Assembly: GCA_019787685.1 (NCBI GenBank)
Contig: JAHNUO010000025.1
Span: 310,001 to 374,000, forward strand
Length of the DNA: 64,000 nt
Reading direction: 5' to 3'
From: Chiua virens
Taxonomy: Eukaryota; Basidiomycota; Agaricomycetes; Boletales; Boletaceae
In this document: positions 32,742 through 44,631 of the stretch, one piece after another
Layout of the letters: the number at the start of each line of letters is the position of its first letter
How positions within the stretch are numbered: position 1 is the first letter of the stretch
Notes under the pieces: generated by a model
Told to the model about the DNA's origin: nothing
Database searches by the model: none
The model's input: the letters and a program-made list of their open reading frames with translations, nothing else
Position numbers and translations under genes: made by a program

Positions 32742-34272
32742 TACGCATCGCCCATGATCCAAGGCTCCGCAGACTGGAATTGATTAGGAGGCACGCCAAG
32801 CTCAAGCATCTTGGAAAACGCGGCGGAAAAGCTAGGTAGAAACGCATAAGTCACTCATAATTCAAGACAGACGAGGAATAGGAAACTTGAAACATACTCC
32901 TTGAACCAAAGTTCTTCATCATCAGCGTATGCTTTGGCCCACTTTCTGAAGCTCTTGTCTTGGGTAAGAACATAGTCAGTGCTAGAGAAGGCTTCAGTCA
33001 CAATCTATTTATTAGCCCAAGAAAAGTAGGTACATACGGCAACATCATAAGAGATCGAGTTTTCTTGTCCTCGTATTGCTTAGGACCGTTCCACTTCTTC
33101 CAAACCCAGCTGCAGTTCTTTATCAGCGATTACCCAAGGACGATATTTGGGAAGACATACGTCTCATTGAACAGTAACTTGAAGTACTCGTTCGAGAATG
33201 TAACTGGGGAGAACGTCCAGGGACCCTCAAAACCAGATCTAAGGTGCACGCGGTGAGACACTTGTGATGCATCGATCACAAAGATATCCTTACCTGTCGG
33301 GGTGGCAACGACCAACAGCATGAGCACCGGAAAGTGCTACAATCTCACGGTCATCGAAGCCCATACGGTAAAAAATCTAACCGGATGAAATAGTCAGATT
33401 TGGCTCGAAAGCTAGAACGGGGTCCAAACTCACATCCCGAAGGTGGGGTGCACCCTGGGACGCATCTGGAAGTCGCCCATCAGGTGTCGCGTCTTTGGCA
33501 AATCCGTCGATGCGTCCGGGTCTCCAAGGAATCTTTGGGCCACCCATTTCCTGAACTGCGCAGACACCGGCAAGGGTCCACAAGTCACCGTAGGAAATCC
33601 ATTCGAATTCCTTTTTGAGGTTCTCCGTAAGACCACGGGCGACATGAAGACCTGCATTAGCACCGTGCAATGCCTCGGGTTCAAAGCGCATTGTAGCATA
33701 GTTGCTAAACAATAGATAAGTAGAGGGCCAGAGAATTGGACAGAACATGCCTTCCGCCAGAGTTAGAATGCTTGTCATACGTGCCAGAAGCGTGCCATGC
33801 AAGACGGAGCAAAACGGGAGCAAAAGAGCCGTCTGCCTACGATTACGAATGTCATTGAAGCGGTAACAGAGTAGATGCTCACCATCATAACTGCCGGCTT
33901 CGTCAATGATATCGCTAACGCGCTTGTAAATCTGGAAAGTCGTCAGTCAGAAAGGTCGTGCTGGAAACTAGACGCCCAAAATACCTTTTCGTAGTCCGCC
34001 TTGGTAGGAACGAATTTGGTGGCTTGGGTAGTAGATTTGGCCGCGGGTGCTTTGGAAGAATCGGGGGACGAGGTCAAAAAGTAGTAGGCAACTCCTCCAG
34101 CTGCAACTGCTCCTAGGCCAGCATAAAGACCGAAATTTTGCTTTGGAGGGGGGGGAGGAGGGGTCTCGGTGGAGAAACCTCTGAAGGCAGATGCCCTGAC
34201 ACCAGCTCTTCTGATAGAAGCAGAAGAGAGAGCTCTGCGCGCGGGGGCACGAAACGCGGAAGCGAACGACAT
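32742..34272 (-). CDS. CCP1: Cytochrome c peroxidase, mitochondrial
   Basis: Heme peroxidase of the mitochondrial intermembrane space that reduces hydrogen peroxide with electrons from cytochrome c. The start at 34272 gives [20 protein letters not shown], an Arg/Ser/Ala-rich presequence. A Pro run and a membrane-sorting segment ([20 protein letters not shown]) follow. The mature enzyme has the distal site [20 protein letters not shown], then [39 protein letters not shown] with the conserved Trp, [12 protein letters not shown], the proximal-His motif [20 protein letters not shown], and [17 protein letters not shown]. It ends [14 protein letters not shown]...PWIMGDA. The intron joining NSGG to NYATM (33705-33750) has a GC donor. 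All key residues are present. Confidence 0.94.
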
Positions 34273-35312
34273 GGATAGTGGAAGTAAGTTGACAAAAGGA
34301 TTAGGTGGCTTATCTGCGACATGCCATTTCATGAAGGTACGAACCTTATGTAATTCAACTTCCTACCGAACAAATCAGGTGAAACATCATCTCGAGGCCA
34401 TGCTGTGCGATGGACGAGCAAGTATGATGACTAACGTCATCAATTCCATACATTTTGACATCGCACATCGTATCCGAGGAGCAACCCGTGCACGCCGATT
34501 CCCCCGCGACGCAGTGACTTATGTCTCCTTTGTTGGCATGATATGAGACCTGGCACGACATTTGCGTGTCGCATCGACGTGTTGCGGATTGACATAAGGC
34601 GGCCAGAGTGCAAACAGAGATAAACTCGATTGACCAATCATATATCAGGGCAACTCAGCGGCACTTCGGCTCGGCGACATCTTCGTATTACAGCTTCGGA
34701 CTCCGCTTTAATGCTACCTTGCATCGCCGATTGCTATGTCACGATTTGAATTGTGAGACCTGTGTCATGACGCGGACGCTTGACCTATACATTGCAATGA
34801 CCAGAGAGTTCTCGGTCGAACGACACGCTTCACAGCATATCTCAACAACCGGTGAGTGCTATTTCATGGTGCGCTGCGGAACGGAGTTGATGTACTTGTG
34901 TGTCGCGAGTAATATGTACCTTACAACAGATGTTACTTACATAAGTAAAGGTGAGATCATGCAATAACATGAACTGCCCCAACGGTTGAACGGGTTGTCG
35001 GCCGAACCGCACAGCCTTGGACCATAGTCCAGTTTGAAACTCATACATACCGATCATGAAGTCATCTTGACTAGGTCTATGTTGCCCTTCATAGCCTCAC
35101 CCCTTATCTAGGCTCGCGCTGCGAAGTCAGCACCGACTTTTAATGATCTTCCTCGACAAACCCCGGGCACAGGCTTGATCGCGGAGTCGGCCTATTTTGT
35201 TTCCCTCACCGTGTACCTCGAAGCGCCCAAGGCTTCCGCCCTTAAAAGCGCATCATACCAACTCCTTTTTCTCAGAGAAATTCCCCCTTTCCCATCCACT
35301 TGCACATCATAC
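34273..35312. other. Divergent intergenic region
   Basis: Spacer between CCP1 (minus) and the DUF6699 gene (plus). Only short chance frames; it should hold both promoters. A GC-rich, pyrimidine-rich stretch just before 35313 looks like the leader of the next gene. Confidence 0.5.
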
Positions 35313-36014
35313 ATGGATCCCTATGGAAATCGCTACCCACCAGCATGGTACCAAACGCCATACAATCCACACGTCTATCTCCCACCTCAGCACAACGATC
35401 ACTATTATCAAAGACCGCCCGCCAGCGGATGGCAATTCTGTGAGTTCCTACCTCATCTCTCCGCCCACATCCCTTTCTCATACACATCCCTTGGTACGGA
35501 CACAGACGATCGCATGCAATCCAGCCAATCTCATCTGAATCCCGCACTGGCAGCTGACACGACAAACATTCGTTATGACCTTCGCAAACCTGCACGAGAG
35601 GGGATCCTTCTCTCCACGTACCAACAAGTCGCACTCCAGCCAGCGTTCGCACAGCCAACGCACGAAGTCCGCATCATCTCCAAAGCATTTCCCTGGTCCA
35701 TCGATATCCGTGTTCCCACAGGGTCGGTGGTCACGTGCGGCGCCATCTTTGAGGGTCTCTACGCGATGCTGCAAGAGCCGATTGTGGATTCAGAGTGGGG
35801 TATTGTCGTACATGACAAGTCGAGGAAGGAGACGATCGAGAAGGCGGGAAAGGCAAGGAACGAGAAGGAAATGCGCTTAAAGAGGATCGATTGGCTTGCC
35901 GAGACAACTGCGTTCAAGGGGCTGGAGCGGGACGAGGAGTTTGAAAAGAAGCGACGGCTGCCTGGGTCGCAGGCGTGTAAGGAGACGTGGTTGGTCAAGT
36001 TTGGAAAACCGTGA
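35313..36014 (+). CDS. DUF6699 domain protein
   Basis: Basidiomycete-specific family of unknown function. I place the start at ATG 35313 (MDPYGNRYPPAWYQTPYNPH), because the upstream in-frame sequence does not resemble the family, whose N-termini are usually Pro/Tyr-rich like this one. A frame-preserving intron probably removes about 35440-35506 (GTGAGT to GACACAG). The domain spans YDLRKPAREGILLSTYQQVA, EVRIISKAFPWSIDIRVPTG, VVTCGAIFEGLYAMLQEPIV, SEWGIVVHDKSRKETIEKAG and KRIDWLAETTAFKGLERDEE. The VTCGAIFEGLY helix and the R-x-DWL...F-GL end are the family signature. About 210 residues after splicing. No catalytic residues are recognisable. Confidence 0.75.
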   Translation: MDPYGNRYPPAWYQTPYNPHVYLPPQHNDHYYQRPPASGWQFCEFLPHLSAHIPFSYTSLGTDTDDRMQSSQSHLNPALAADTTNIRYDLRKPAREGILLSTYQQVALQPAFAQPTHEVRIISKAFPWSIDIRVPTGSVVTCGAIFEGLYAMLQEPIVDSEWGIVVHDKSRKETIEKAGKARNEKEMRLKRIDWLAETTAFKGLERDEEFEKKRRLPGSQACKETWLVKFGKP

Positions 36015-37827
36015 CACCTGCCAGGGTTGGCGGACACGTGATAATTTTAGGTTTCCTGGGACTTGGTACATACTTCATAGGATACCCCACTCTTGGAATG
36101 CTTATGTAGGATAGTAACGTTAGAAGTTAGATCCTGTAGGTTTGACCCCACCTCCATCAGAATGTAGCATGCGTGGCGAGTGAACTCAGACGTGGCCTCT
36201 GGCCTCTGGATGAATTTGTCCATATCCAACCATTTTGACGACGCTGGTGTCGTGGATACACAATTCATTTCCCATCCGATGTTAGATGAAACAGAACTCA
36301 CTGAGTTGTGTAACACAGGAGTGAATTGCTATTTGCCTCCGGGTCGTGCCGCGACTCTAAGCTGGTTTGTGAAAATCTTGGCTTTGATCTCGAAGGTGAC
36401 GTTCTTGAAACTAGCGAAAAATTTCTCAGTTATTACCATGCTGCCGAAGCTCAAATGCTCATGTTCGAAACACTTGGAAAGACTCACCTCGCACCCAATT
36501 TCGGAGAGCTGCTTGAGGCTACATCCTTGTGAGCATTTAGTATGACACTTTTAAGGGTAGGAGTATTTTGAGTGTTATGTAACTTACTTTGGTCGGCTGG
36601 ATTAAATTTACAATCGAGAGTTGTGTTTGATCGCCAGGGTGGGAGGTGGACGACGATATGCGCGAGCATTTATGAATCGTGCGAAGCCTTGATTGGCATG
36701 TTGGCTCTATCATCAAATCAAGGATCATAATTTGCTTATGACCAGATGGCATATTATCGTACGATAGAATGTAATCCAATCTCTGTGGTGGTAAGCAGGA
36801 AGGTTCAACGACACGCGTAATCCTATCGCTCGATCTTGAATACCGTCCGGTTCGCCTAAAGGGAACATTCTCAGATCGATATCACTCATATGCATGAAAG
36901 AGAGGCAGGGAAGCTCAGGCTAGACAACCAAACATAGTAATGTGACTGTCGACTTACCTTGAGATCATGCTCAGCGGAGGAGGGGAAAACTTGAACGTTT
37001 GCATCGCACAGAGTGAACTAACTGGTGTGAAACGGATAAATATGTCGACGTGCATTCTCAAATCTCACTTGAAAGATCAAGCTCGCCTCACAAAAAGAGA
37101 GAGATCGTCGACGCCAATAACTCGATGAGGAATAAACATACCTGTGACACGCTAATGGTTTCACCGGTCAGGCGAATCGTCATATCGACCACGGAGATAG
37201 TTTCAACTGCCTGAGAGATGGGGGAAAGGTTGACGCCTCGCCGTTACTTGAATAGGGGAAGAATATATAAGCAGTACATCCTGCGGGAAATGCCGAACAT
37301 ACCCACAGTCACGTGATATATCAGGGCAAAGAATTCCGCTGCAAGAACTGCCGCTGACACTTCATGCGGGTTTTTCGGTACTCACTTGCTTGCGTTGATG
37401 GGAATGTGCACGGCAAACTTTTACCCTCACCATTTTTCTGTTTTTACCCTAGTTAGGAAAACGGCTGCAAGGAACTCAGTGTCGTGAACGGGACACAGCG
37501 TGACAGGCTTCAAGTTTGTCTGTTCGTGAAAGTCGTCAAGAAAGTTCCTACGAGTGTCCAGACGAATCTAGTCACCCGTAGAAGACGGGCCCCACGAGAC
37601 TGAGACGTTCGAGTGTGTGTGAATGAATATTTATGGATTAAAAAGCGTATCGCAATTCACCAAGGTGTTACTGAGATAACGGTGACTATTGCCGATAACC
37701 GCTCAAACCAGGCTTCGGTCTACTCCCTGGCCAGCATGATTTCCAGATCAACAAGTTGGTCAGGAACGGGTGGGTACAATGCTAGCTGATCGAGGAGGAG
37801 CTGCTCACTTGCGTGACAGTTTCCCAG
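36015..37827. other. Spacer with one isolated exon-like fragment
   Basis: Mostly non-coding. The plus-strand frame at 36326-36532 reads DSKLVCENLGFDLEGDVLET and FLSYYHAAEAQMLMFETLGK and looks protein-like, but I cannot connect it to other exons or a family. The last 150 bp could include leader sequence of the WD40-kinase gene. Confidence 0.35.
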
Positions 37828-40305
37828 ATGGAAAAGAGTAGCAATGCTTATTACCAGACGACCGCAATCAATGTGTCCAAAGACGTCTGCTCAGTTGCAT
37901 TTCTCGCTGACGGGAGGCATATCGTAGGTGGTGGTTACGGCGGAAAGGTTCGAGTCTGGGAAGCCGGGAACGGTCAGGAAGTGGTCGGAACGCCCATGCA
38001 CGCAGGGAGTACTGTCCTCAATATTGCGGTCTCCTCGGATGGGAAGTGGGTCGTTGTTGGTACGGGAAGTGGCCAGGTGATCGTGTGGGATGTAGAGCGC
38101 CACGAGAAAGTGAACGAGTTCAAGGCGCATCAGAATTGGGTGCGTGCCGTGGATGTGTCTCCAGATGTGACGAAAATCGCCAGCGGTTCGGATGACAAGA
38201 CAGCTTCTGTCTGGACTCTCCCGTCTGGCAAGCGCCTCCTTGGCCCTTTCGAACACAACTACTTCCTGGCTGCGGTCAAGTTCTCCCCCGACGGAGAACT
38301 CTTCGCCACTGCCACATGGTGGAACGAATCCATCCGGATTTACAGCAGTCACGATGGACGTTTGCTCGCCGATGTCCCGATGAGAGTCAACTCATACGAG
38401 AACCAATCCCTTGCCTGGTCATTTACCAGCACGCTTCTCTTTGCTTTATCTTTTGACGGTGATATCAAATGCCTAGACCTGTCCTCGGGAAGAATTCATG
38501 CCCAACGCCCCATCTATACCGGCAGCAACAGTGATATCAAGTGCATGGTTGTAGCGCGCAACGGAAAGTTCATCGTGACCTCCGCAGATTCATCCGTTAT
38601 TTTCTGGGACACCACGACACATGCGCGAGTTGGACCTGTCATCGAACACACGGAAACTATCCATTCCATTGCCATCTCACCAAACTACGCCCTCGCAACG
38701 GGCGGAGGCAAGATGATCACCATTCGAAATCTCCGTGATATCCTCCCGAAATACTATGTAGATGATATAAGCATTCCCTCTCAGACGCGGTCTGGAACCT
38801 GGCCGCCGTTTGGACTCGAACAGTTGACCCGAGGCACAAAGGATATGGTACGCACGTGCTGCGCGTCTCCTTGCTTGCTTTCTTGACAATGGTTGCAGAG
38901 TATTGTCTCGGGTTACGAGATGATTGATCGTGTTGGCGGCTTCCCGAGTTTGGGGGCCTTCTCGGCTTCTCAACATCACTCATTCCACGAAACTTCACAT
39001 TCTCGAGATGAGTAAGTAAATCAGGCACTACTAGTGCTGTTGGTGAACTCGCGCGCTAATAACCACTCGAGATATTTCTCAAACGATCTCACCCTTCACG
39101 TAACGCGAGTCGGCCATGATCCTGTCGCATCCGGCGGATTCGCAGACATCTATAAAGGGATGCTAAAAACGAGCTTGGAGACCGTCAAGGTGGGGGACTC
39201 GGAGTAGTAACCGATATAACTATTGATGAACTCAGGTCGCAATTAAAGCTATCAGAACATACTCTGCCGAGGATGCAAACTTTGCCACCAAAAAAAGGGT
39301 GACTCATCCTCCCCCTGGTCTAGCGTGCAAGTTGGTTGCTGATGTCTCGGTTTCGTAGCGACTTCATCGAGAAATCAAAATTTGGTTGTCCCTGAAACAC
39401 GCCAACGTCCTACCGCTTCTTGGAACTACGATGGGGTTTGGGCGGTTCCCTGCCATGGTGTGCCCCTGGTTAGACCATGGGTCTCTCACCAACTATCTGG
39501 AGGACCACTATGATAGACTCTCGATTGCTGAGATCCTCACTCTGGTAGGCATACGATAACTTTTGGTGAACAACATGACAGAATTTCCGTAGCTTGATGA
39601 TGCTGCGTCTGGCCTACGATGTTGTGAGTGCCTCAGTTTTCTCACGTGTTTGACCTCTAAAATGAAGTCGTATACCTGACTTGGATCAGTACATTCGTGC
39701 TCGGTCGTGCATGGCGACCTTTCTGGTGTACGTGGTATTACAGTCGCCTCATGACTCTACAACATAAACTCACGATCATACAGTCAAACGTGCTCGTCTG
39801 CGCAAACGGGAGAGCCTATATTTCTGACTTTGGTCTATCAACGTTATTGACGGAACTCGGAGGATCCACGTTCGCCTCTTCAGTTCAAGCAAGGGGGACG
39901 TTACGCTGGACAGCTCCCGAGTTGCTCGACCTCCAGATATTTGATGACGAACCGTCAAAAGTTACACCGACCGAAGAGAGTGACGTATATTCGTTCGGGG
40001 GCGTGATGCTGCAGGTCCGTACACTTTTTCAGCTTACCATCTTGAATCAAACGAACGATCACGCGCAGATTCTGACGGGCAAGATGCCCTACCACTATTA
40101 TTCTCGCGAGGCACAGGTCGTCCATGCTGTCTCGAGAGGAATGACACCGAGACGGCCCAGTAATGCATTGGTTACGGAACGTCGGTGGAAGTTTATCCAG
40201 TGCTGCTGGTCTACTGCCAACGTACCTCAATCCCGTCCGTCCAGCGAAGATCTCGTCAAATTTACAAACGGTGAACTTCTCGAAATGACTAGGCCCCAAC
40301 GGTGA
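37828..40305 (+). CDS. WD40-repeat/tyrosine-kinase-like protein kinase fusion
   Basis: Start at ATG 37828 (MEKSSNAYYQTTAINVSKDV). Six or seven WD40 blades fill the first 330 residues (VAFLADGRHIVGGGYGGKVR, VSSDGKWVVVGTGSGQVIVW, DVSPDVTKIASGSDDKTASV, KFSPDGELFATATWWNESIR, CMVVARNGKFIVTSADSSVI). The module ends ITIRNLRDILPKYYVDDISI. After an intron at 38848-38898 and a linker, a complete kinase domain follows. It has a Gly loop SGGFADIYKGM, VAIKAIR with the Lys, the Glu helix HREIKIWLSLKHANVLPLLG, catalytic loop VVHGDLSGSNVLVC (HGD in place of HRD, usual in fungal TKL kinases), DFG in YISDFGLSTL, WTAPELL, and DVYSFGGVMLQILTGKMPY. The kinase part has many introns. It is probably a signalling protein; the ligand of the propeller is unknown. 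A WD40 paralog with a different tail lies at 46659-48001. Confidence 0.85.
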
Positions 40306-40718
40306 ATTTAACAGGGACAATTGCGACCCTCGGACTCTGACTAGGAGTGCAAACGGCGAGCGAAAACTGAAGGGTTAAGACCTTTCGTTACCATTCCTTG
40401 AGAGGGATTCGCACCACCATAGGAACTTGGTTATGATTGCTCACTGTTGCTGGGCGGCTTGTGGCCGTGACTGTCTGCAAACTAGTCTGTACAGGTGTAT
40501 TTAGTTGGGATTGTGTATAGTTAATCTCGTTGGCACTCGACTGTATTTCCCATCGCTCAAATGGTACACTTTTGAGTTGTTTGTGTAAGTAAATGATGTG
40601 ACAGATGTGATTGTTTTTTTCTCTCGCGCACGCCTGTTCTGTGTAATCACGAGGCTTTTTTAGACGATATCGCTTGACAATATCCAGTCTATACGTTCGT
40701 CATCCAAAACGGTGCCCA
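40306..40718. other. Intergenic region
   Basis: 413 bp between the kinase stop and the LYAR-type start. No gene seen. Confidence 0.6.
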
Positions 40719-42354
40719 ATGGTCTCATTTCTGTGCGTGATCCTGCCAGGCTTGTATATGTCACTTTCCTCTGACCATGTCAATGTACATCCCGATCCAG
40801 ATGCCATGGTCAGTGCACTAGTGATCATTGCCCTTTTTTATCTTCACGTCTCGTCCTTATGTCCTCTCGGCGGCCCTACCAGCCTGCAGCGACGTCGTCA
40901 AAAAACCCAAGCTCGACCAGCACCACGGTCGCTGTCATTCCGGCTTTGACTGTATCGATTGTTCCGTGACGTTCCATACCCCCTCCGAATACAAATCTCA
41001 CACGTCGTGTATCTCTGAGGCGGAAAAATACCAAAAGAGCTTGTATAAAGCACCAAACAGCGTACGCATCCCCATTGTTTCGTCCTTTTAACTAACACGA
41101 GACGCCGTGATAGAACGGGGTCCACCAAAACGGCGATGTCACCGAGAATGGGCACGGCAATGAGCACGGATATCGGGGTGGCTTTCAGGGAAGGGGAAGA
41201 GGGAGCGGAAGGGGCGGCTTTCAAGGTCGGGGTGGGTACCACGGCGGAAGACGACCACGTTACGAAGCGACGGGCGCGAACGACACACCTCTTGGCACAC
41301 CTCAGCGATTGTCTCCTCCAACAATACCCACCGACATCACCTCCAAATCAATAACTCAGAACGCGACTGTCGGTGTATCCACGCCCGTTCCCCCAAACAC
41401 CTCGCCAGGAACGGCACTCGGGAACACGGACGCTGGTCCCGATTCGTTGCCGGAGAAACCCAAAAAGGAGAAGAAGCACAAGGAGAAAAAGTCGACATCA
41501 AAGACGAAAGCGTCGAGCGGAGAGATCAAGGTATATCACGTATATATCTGGGAAATGGTGGTTTTACTGAGCGTCTGTGTGATCATTGACAGACGAAGGA
41601 ATCTGTTACAGTGGAAGACGTGTCCGTGCCACCTCTACCTTTGGCTGGGAACGCTACGGATTCAACCGGAAAGAAGGAGAAGAAGGGAAGCAAAAAGGTC
41701 GAGGACGCACAAACTCCTGTGGTAGAGCGATCGAAAGGAGAGGATAACGATGAGGGAAAGGATGACTCGGAGAGGAAGAAAAAGAAAAAGTCCAAGAGCG
41801 ATTCCCATTCCCCATCAAAGATGAACGCGGACATGCAAGTGGAGGGCAAGAGTTCGAAGACGAAGCAGCAAGACAGCAGGGACGAGGCACGTGACGGAGA
41901 CGAGCCGGAAAAGGTCGTAAAGGAGAAAAAGAAGTCCAAGGACAAGACTCCCAGTGCGGATGCAATCAATGCGGACTCAGCGACACAGGGGGAAGCCAAA
42001 AAATCGAAGAAGAGCAAAAAGGAGAAGCGGATATCCAAGGTGGACGAGCCCACTGCGTCTCCAGTAGAACCCGCGAGCACGTCATTGCCAGACGAAGATT
42101 CGACAGAAAAGTCGAAGAAGCGAAAACGAAAAGAGGGTGGTGACCCTATTCCGAGTGACGACCACAAAAAGACGAAAAAGAGCAAAAAGTCAAAGGACTC
42201 TGCCACTTTGGCGAAGCCGTCGAGCGAAAAGAAACGCAAGAGGGAAGAAAAGGATGGTGGTAAGGATGCTAGCGATGTACCGCTACCGGTGGATAAAGAG
42301 GAGAAGAAAAGGAAAAAGCATAGAAGGGAGTCATCTGAGGCTGTTAAGGAGTAG
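40719..42354 (+). CDS. LYAR-type C2HC zinc-finger nucleolar protein
   Basis: LYAR-family proteins act in the nucleolus in ribosome production and cell growth. Exon 1 is 18 nt (MVSFLC, 40719-40736). I infer an 8-nt exon at 40801-40808 (ATGCCATG), and exon 3 starts at 40890. Together they give MVSFLCMPCDVVKKPKLDQH, restoring the first C-x2-C...H-x3-C finger. The second finger is GFDCIDCSVTFHTPSEYKSH with the downstream Cys in TSCISEAEKYQKSLYK. Then comes an RGG-rich segment (GYRGGFQGRGRGSGRGGFQG), a Pro/Thr linker, an intron near 41530-41592, and a long Lys/Glu tail (KKEKKGSKKVED, SERKKKKKSKSDSHSPSK, KKTKKSKKSKDSA) ending SSEAVKE. Basic tails of this sort are nucleolar targeting and RNA-binding regions. 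Confidence 0.88.
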
Positions 42355-42467
42355 GAATACCTGACATGTACCGTGAGTTGGAATGCTCTATATAAGCAGG
42401 ATGCTGAACGTCGTGACGTCGAACACTCGTCAACGGGCTGTAACCACCAGTATTGGTTTCTAAATTT

Positions 42468-42500
42468 GCCTAGGCCCCCGGGTTATAATAACCCCTAGGC
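42468..42500. repeat. Imperfect palindrome, possible hairpin
   Basis: GCCTAGG at 42468-42474 pairs with CCTAGGC at 42494-42500, and within it GGGTTATAATAACCC (42480-42494) is a perfect palindrome. A five-base CCCCC bulge separates the two stems on the left. It lies between the LYAR-type and ATG3 genes. Function unknown. Confidence 0.5.
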
Positions 42501-42761
42501 GTAGTTTCCGGATACACTAGGATTGGAAGGCATGCTGGATCAAGGTGGTTCTTCTCTGATACCGAGCCCCTGAGGGAGTTCTTCCCCAATCTACTACCCT
42601 CTGGTGTCATGATAGATACTAGAAACTCTGAGGTTGAGGTTGCCACGTGGTTGCCTGATTAGGAGAGATCGATTGGTGTAGGGTCTGATTGTGGCAACGC
42701 TTGAACGAGACCGTCTTCCTCGTACTCATACCACTCTCTACCAGCTCTCTCTACACGCGAC

Positions 42762-44198
42762 ATGCATGCAATCCAGGCAAGTTATCTGTCTAATCTCGAG
42801 CCAAATCGACTCACTTCATCCCTAGCAACAATATTGGGCCGTGCGCGACTACCTCAGCCCCGTACGTTGGTCAATCTCGAGATCTACACCAACTGCTGAC
42901 CGTATCTCTCAGGTGCTCAAGGAAAGCAAGTTCAAAGAACATGGCAGGATAACCCCAGGTGTGCCCTTCAACCCACTCGCCCCATTTCTCCTGAATCTGA
43001 CCTCGCAACCAGAGGAGTTCGTCGCTGCAGGCGACTTTCTTGCGTACAAGTTCCCCGTCTGGACATGGTGCGTCTTTTAGATCTTGCACTACCAACGCAT
43101 CGGTTCACTTCACGCACGACCAGGGAACGTGGCGACGCGTCCAAAGCCCGTGATTACCTCCCCACAGACAAGCAATACCTTGTCACCCACGGCGTACCCT
43201 GCCTCCGCCGAGCGACCTCGCTCGCCTACACCGACGCCGATGAAGACGCCGAACGTCTGCTCAATTTCGGCGACGCGTCCGGCGGTGCGGCAGATGAATG
43301 GGTCGAGACACACGCAGGCCGGAAACCCACTGTCGATTCGGCCGCGAATCCAGGCGAGATCGATGATATTCCGGATCTGGATGGGGATGCAGACCATGAA
43401 CTAGCGACCGCCGTCGGGAACGTGTCGATCAGTTCGACGACAGGGGCGACTGTCGGTGAGACGCCGGATCTAGATGACATTCCGGACATGGAAGAGGAGG
43501 ATTTGGAAGAGGGTGAGGATGAAGCGACCGCGGCGCCCAAGGCAGTGGCATCGGGGGTTGTCATCGACGCGAGGTGAGTAGTACCCGTTTCTCTCATCGC
43601 ACGATTCATCTTGACGCTCCCCAGCGAGATTGAGGTCGCCAAGGGCAATCTCCTTCAAGTACGAACATACGATGTGATGATCACATACGACAAGTACTAC
43701 CAGACCCCACGGATCTGGTTGATCGGCTACGATGAGGTGCGTCACACGGTTTCTCACTCTCGCGGAAGAAGCCGCCTGCTCATGTTTCTTATGACATCGT
43801 AGAATCGTACCCCTCTCACGCCGCCCCAGATCTTCCAAGACGTCTCAGCTGACCATGCGCTCAAGACAGTCACCATCGAGGCATTCCCACACTCCGCCAC
43901 ACTGCAAGCAGCCTCAGTTCACCCATGCAAACATGCAAGCGTCATGAAGAAAGTCATCGAACGGATGAACGTGGGGGTCGTCGAAGAACAGCTCGCAGCA
44001 CGCAAGAAGGACGGAAAGGAAAGCAAGAAGAAGTGGGGATTTGGACGCAAGTCAAACAAGGACGACAAGGTCGGCGGTGTGGGAGGCGAGGACGAGGAAG
44101 TCGAAGGCATGCGCGTGGACTTTTATCTCGTCGTCTTCCTCAAGTTCATCGCATCGATCGTGCCGACAATCGAGGTCGACTCGACGACAGCCTTTTAA
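42762..44198 (+). CDS. ATG3: Autophagy E2-like enzyme ATG3
   Basis: E2-like enzyme that transfers ATG8 to phosphatidylethanolamine on the growing autophagosome. Start MHAIQ (42762-42776), then an intron with GC donor (42777-42825), then [13 protein letters not shown], another intron, and [33 protein letters not shown] follows, then [21 protein letters not shown] long acidic loop ([33 protein letters not shown]) is the flexible region that binds ATG7. The catalytic half has [40 protein letters not shown] and [12 protein letters not shown] with the catalytic Cys. A Lys/Gly-rich insert ([20 protein letters not shown]) precedes the end [20 protein letters not shown]. Complete. Confidence 0.94.
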
Positions 44199-44452
44199 AT
44201 CAGGACTATTTAATTGTGCATACCCTTACCCTAACCATTTTCTTCTCAAATCGACGTTGCTTTAAATTGTTTGTTTGAATGCGATGCCTCTTTCCATGTT
44301 GTGTTTTCTGTACCATAGACCGTAGAGTCGGATGTACTCTTATCTTCTGCTTAAATTTACGAGTTTGCTTGCGCAGATGTGGTCTAAGTGTGCTTGAGAG
44401 CTGCCAATAAAGCAATGACGATGAAGGAGGATCAAAAGGAGAGGAAAAACTA

Positions 44453-44526
44453 TGACTTGACCCAGGCTCGAACTGGGGACCTTCTGTGTGTTAGACAGAT
44501 GCGATAACCAACTACGCCATCAAGCC
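44453..44526 (-). tRNA. tRNA-Val (anticodon AAC)
   Basis: 74 nt on the minus strand, no intron. The acceptor arm GGCTTGA pairs with TCAAGTC, with A as discriminator base. The D arm is GCGTAGTTGGTTATCGC. The anticodon stem TCTGT/ACAGA holds loop CTAACAC, giving AAC. The T arm is CCCAG-TTCGAGC-CTGGG, which includes the B box. A short T run follows the 3' end, as expected for RNA polymerase III termination. Confidence 0.93.
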
Positions 44527-44563
44527 TACATTTTAAAGGGGAGCTATATCACGTCATCACAAG

Positions 44564-44597
44564 ATTAATTACCATTGAGAATTAATTACCATTGAGA
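44564..44597. repeat. Exact 17-bp tandem duplication
   Basis: ATTAATTACCATTGAGA occurs twice head to tail, 38 bp upstream of the tRNA-Val gene in its transcription direction. Confidence 0.85.
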
Positions 44598-44631
44598 GGT
44601 ACATCTTGGCGAGGCAGAATCTAACTCTACT

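Noticed and set aside
41583..42239. 218-codon minus-strand frame rich in Phe, Leu and Ser opposite the LYAR-type gene
   Set aside because: It is the antisense of a Lys/Glu-rich tail, which always reads as Phe/Leu/Ser; no independent support.
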